From: Rhizobium sp. Root482
Lineage (GTDB): Bacteria; Pseudomonadota; Alphaproteobacteria; Rhizobiales; Rhizobiaceae
Direction: 5' to 3'
DNA length: 64,000 nucleotides
Assembly (NCBI RefSeq): GCF_001426565.1
Contig: NZ_LMFA01000020.1
Location: 194,879-258,878 of the forward strand
Part shown: piece after piece, positions 62,795-64,000 of the stretch
Position numbering within the stretch: the first letter of the stretch is position 1
How the letters are laid out: each line of letters begins with the position of its first letter
Translations under genes and position numbers: made by a program
The notes under the pieces: generated by a model
The model's input: only the letters and a program-made list of their open reading frames with translations
Databases searched by the model: none
What the model was told of the DNA's origin: nothing

Positions 62795-63382
62795 ATGGCA
62801 CTGCTGGTTCTAGGGATATTCATTTTTCTCGATATGCATCTGGTGCGCGCCGTGGCACCGGGGCTGAGGTCTTCGGTGATCGCGCGCGCCGGCAAGGGCA
62901 CCTGGATGGGCATTTACACGGTCATCAGCCTGATCGGCCTCGGCTTGATCATCTATGGTTTCGGCGAGGCGCGGGCGACCACCGGCATCCTCTACGATCC
63001 GCCGGTCTTTCTGAGGCATATCGCGCTCCTTTTGATGCTCGTCGCCTTCATCTGTCTTGCCGCCGGCTTTCTGCCGGCCGGCCGCATCGCCGTCGCGCTC
63101 AAGCATCCGCAGATCCTCTCCGTCAAGATCTGGGCGCTTGCGCATCTGATGGCCAATGGCGAGACGTCGTCGGTGCTGCTGTTCGGTTCGTTTCTCGCCT
63201 GGGCGGTGATCCTGCGCATCTCGCTGAAGCGGCGCGAGCGGGCAGGCGAACGGGTGCTGCCGGTGTTCCGCTCGTCGGTCAACGATATTCTGGCGGTGGT
63301 GATCGGCCTTGTCGCCTATGGCCTGTTCGTGTGGAAATTGCATGAATGGCTGATCGGCGTCGCTCCGATCGCCATGGGATAG
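62795..63382 (+). CDS. NnrU family membrane protein
   Basis: The 195-residue protein has six hydrophobic helices, starting MALLVLGIFIFLDMHLVRAV and including GLIIYGFGEAR and SVKIWALAHLMANGE, diagnostic of NnrU. NnrU was named for a role with nitric oxide reductase expression or function in denitrifiers, though many carriers lack denitrification. An ATG at 62783 would add four residues; 62795 is preferred from the family N-terminus. No nor or nir gene is nearby. Confidence 0.87.
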   Translation: MALLVLGIFIFLDMHLVRAVAPGLRSSVIARAGKGTWMGIYTVISLIGLGLIIYGFGEARATTGILYDPPVFLRHIALLLMLVAFICLAAGFLPAGRIAVALKHPQILSVKIWALAHLMANGETSSVLLFGSFLAWAVILRISLKRRERAGERVLPVFRSSVNDILAVVIGLVAYGLFVWKLHEWLIGVAPIAMG

Positions 63383-63497
63383 CGCGGACAGGGGGCGGCT
63401 AAATCGCGCTGCCCCCTTACAATGGCTTCAAAATAGGCTAGAAGCGCGGAATCTTTACATTCATCTTTGCAGGAAGGCCGGGCAACCGGAACAGCGA

Positions 63498-64000
63498 ATG
63501 GCGAACCAGGACGACAGCTTTATCCGCGAGGTCAATGAAGAACTGCGCTCCGAGCAGGTGAAAGCCGTCTGGACGCGGTTCGGCAGCATCATTCTCGGGA
63601 TCGCTGTTCTCATCGTCCTCGGCACCATCGGCAAGGTGGTCTATGAATATTGGCATGAAACCTCGGCCTCGCAGTCCGGCGACCAGTTCCTGGCGGCCCT
63701 GACGCTGTCGAAGGAAGACAAGGCCGATGAGGCGCTTGCGGCTCTCGCAACCCTCGAGAAGGACGGTTACGGCGCCTATCCGGTGCTGGCGAAGATGAGG
63801 GCGGCAACCCTGACCGCGCAGAAGGGCGATGCGCCCGCGGCCATCCAGGCCTTCTCGGAGATTTCGAAGGATGCCAGTCTGCCGCAGGCCATGCGCGACG
63901 CCGCCCGGCTGCGTGCGGCCTATTTGCTGGTTGATACCGGCACTTACGATCAGGTTTCGGCCGAGGCCGAACAGCTTGCGGTTCCCGCCAACGGCATGCG
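63498..64000 (+). CDS. Tetratricopeptide-repeat membrane protein (YfgM-like), cut by the window end
   Basis: The visible 167 residues show a cytoplasmic start (MANQDDSFIREVNEELRSEQ), one transmembrane helix (FGSIILGIAVLIVLGTIGKVVY) and the beginning of TPR-like helices (FLAALTLSKEDKADEALAAL, ATLTAQKGDAPAAIQAFSEI). This is the TPR_21/YfgM plan, an ancillary protein of the periplasmic chaperone network and Sec translocon. In rhizobia it commonly precedes bamB-like and der genes. The stop lies beyond 64000. Confidence 0.85.
   Translation, partial: MANQDDSFIREVNEELRSEQVKAVWTRFGSIILGIAVLIVLGTIGKVVYEYWHETSASQSGDQFLAALTLSKEDKADEALAALATLEKDGYGAYPVLAKMRAATLTAQKGDAPAAIQAFSEISKDASLPQAMRDAARLRAAYLLVDTGTYDQVSAEAEQLAVPANGM

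Overview
The window reads as a chromosomal segment of an alphaproteobacterium of the order Rhizobiales, most likely family Rhizobiaceae (Rhizobium/Agrobacterium type). Reasons: high GC with strong codon bias, the ChvE-GguA-GguB-GguC sugar cluster with a GbpR-like LysR regulator, a BacA-type peptide transporter, a RIME-like double-palindrome repeat, XylFHG with a ROK regulator, and EcfG-type (GGAAC-N17-CGTT) promoters. The genus is an inference; no rRNA gene is present.

Layout. 1-2350: a DUF2325 protein, a DUF423 protein with a group II truncated hemoglobin, and a divergent TetR plus SMR efflux pair. 2400-5310: a ThuA-like protein and an oxidoreductase behind a LacI-type operator, with a convergent LacI regulator. 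5630-11990: a dipeptidase and a five-gene peptide ABC importer, tightly coupled. 12000-15815: an accessory-looking segment with an AT-rich stretch, an acyltransferase translationally coupled to a cytochrome P450, and a broken serine recombinase that runs into tRNA-Arg(CCG). 15930-21860: xylose-type importer (xylFHG), its divergent ROK regulator and an inositol dehydrogenase. 22160-22870: two small proteins of uncertain role. 22920-32710: GbpR, ChvE-GguAB, GguC, a semialdehyde dehydrogenase and an aldonate dehydratase, together importing a sugar and feeding the non-phosphorylative pentose route to 2-oxoglutarate.

32830-34150 holds two toxin-antitoxin pairs tail to tail. 34220-37420 is a three-gene cassette (circularly permuted ATP-grasp, alpha-E, transglutaminase-like) predicted elsewhere to make or attach peptides. 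37620-43560 has an EamA transporter, a DEAD-box helicase, a host-attachment-family protein with an EcfG promoter, the divergent pair mnmD/FAD oxidoreductase for tRNA wobble modification, and a PRC-barrel protein with a second EcfG promoter. 43730-55200 is mostly purine catabolism (puuE, uraD, allA, guaD, puuD, xdhB, a LysR regulator), interrupted by yefM-yoeB and a lactate dehydrogenase. Only xdhB of the usual xdhABC set is present. 55417-64000: glpK, a flavin oxidoreductase, methionine aminopeptidase, an MFS transporter, bacA, a polysaccharide deacetylase, an NnrU protein and the 5' part of a TPR membrane protein cut by the window end.

Starts were moved from the longest possible frame wherever a ribosome binding site, an overlap with the previous gene or family N-termini argued for it. 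No CRISPR array, intact insertion sequence or rRNA operon was seen. Family names come from recognition of motifs by eye, not from a database search.
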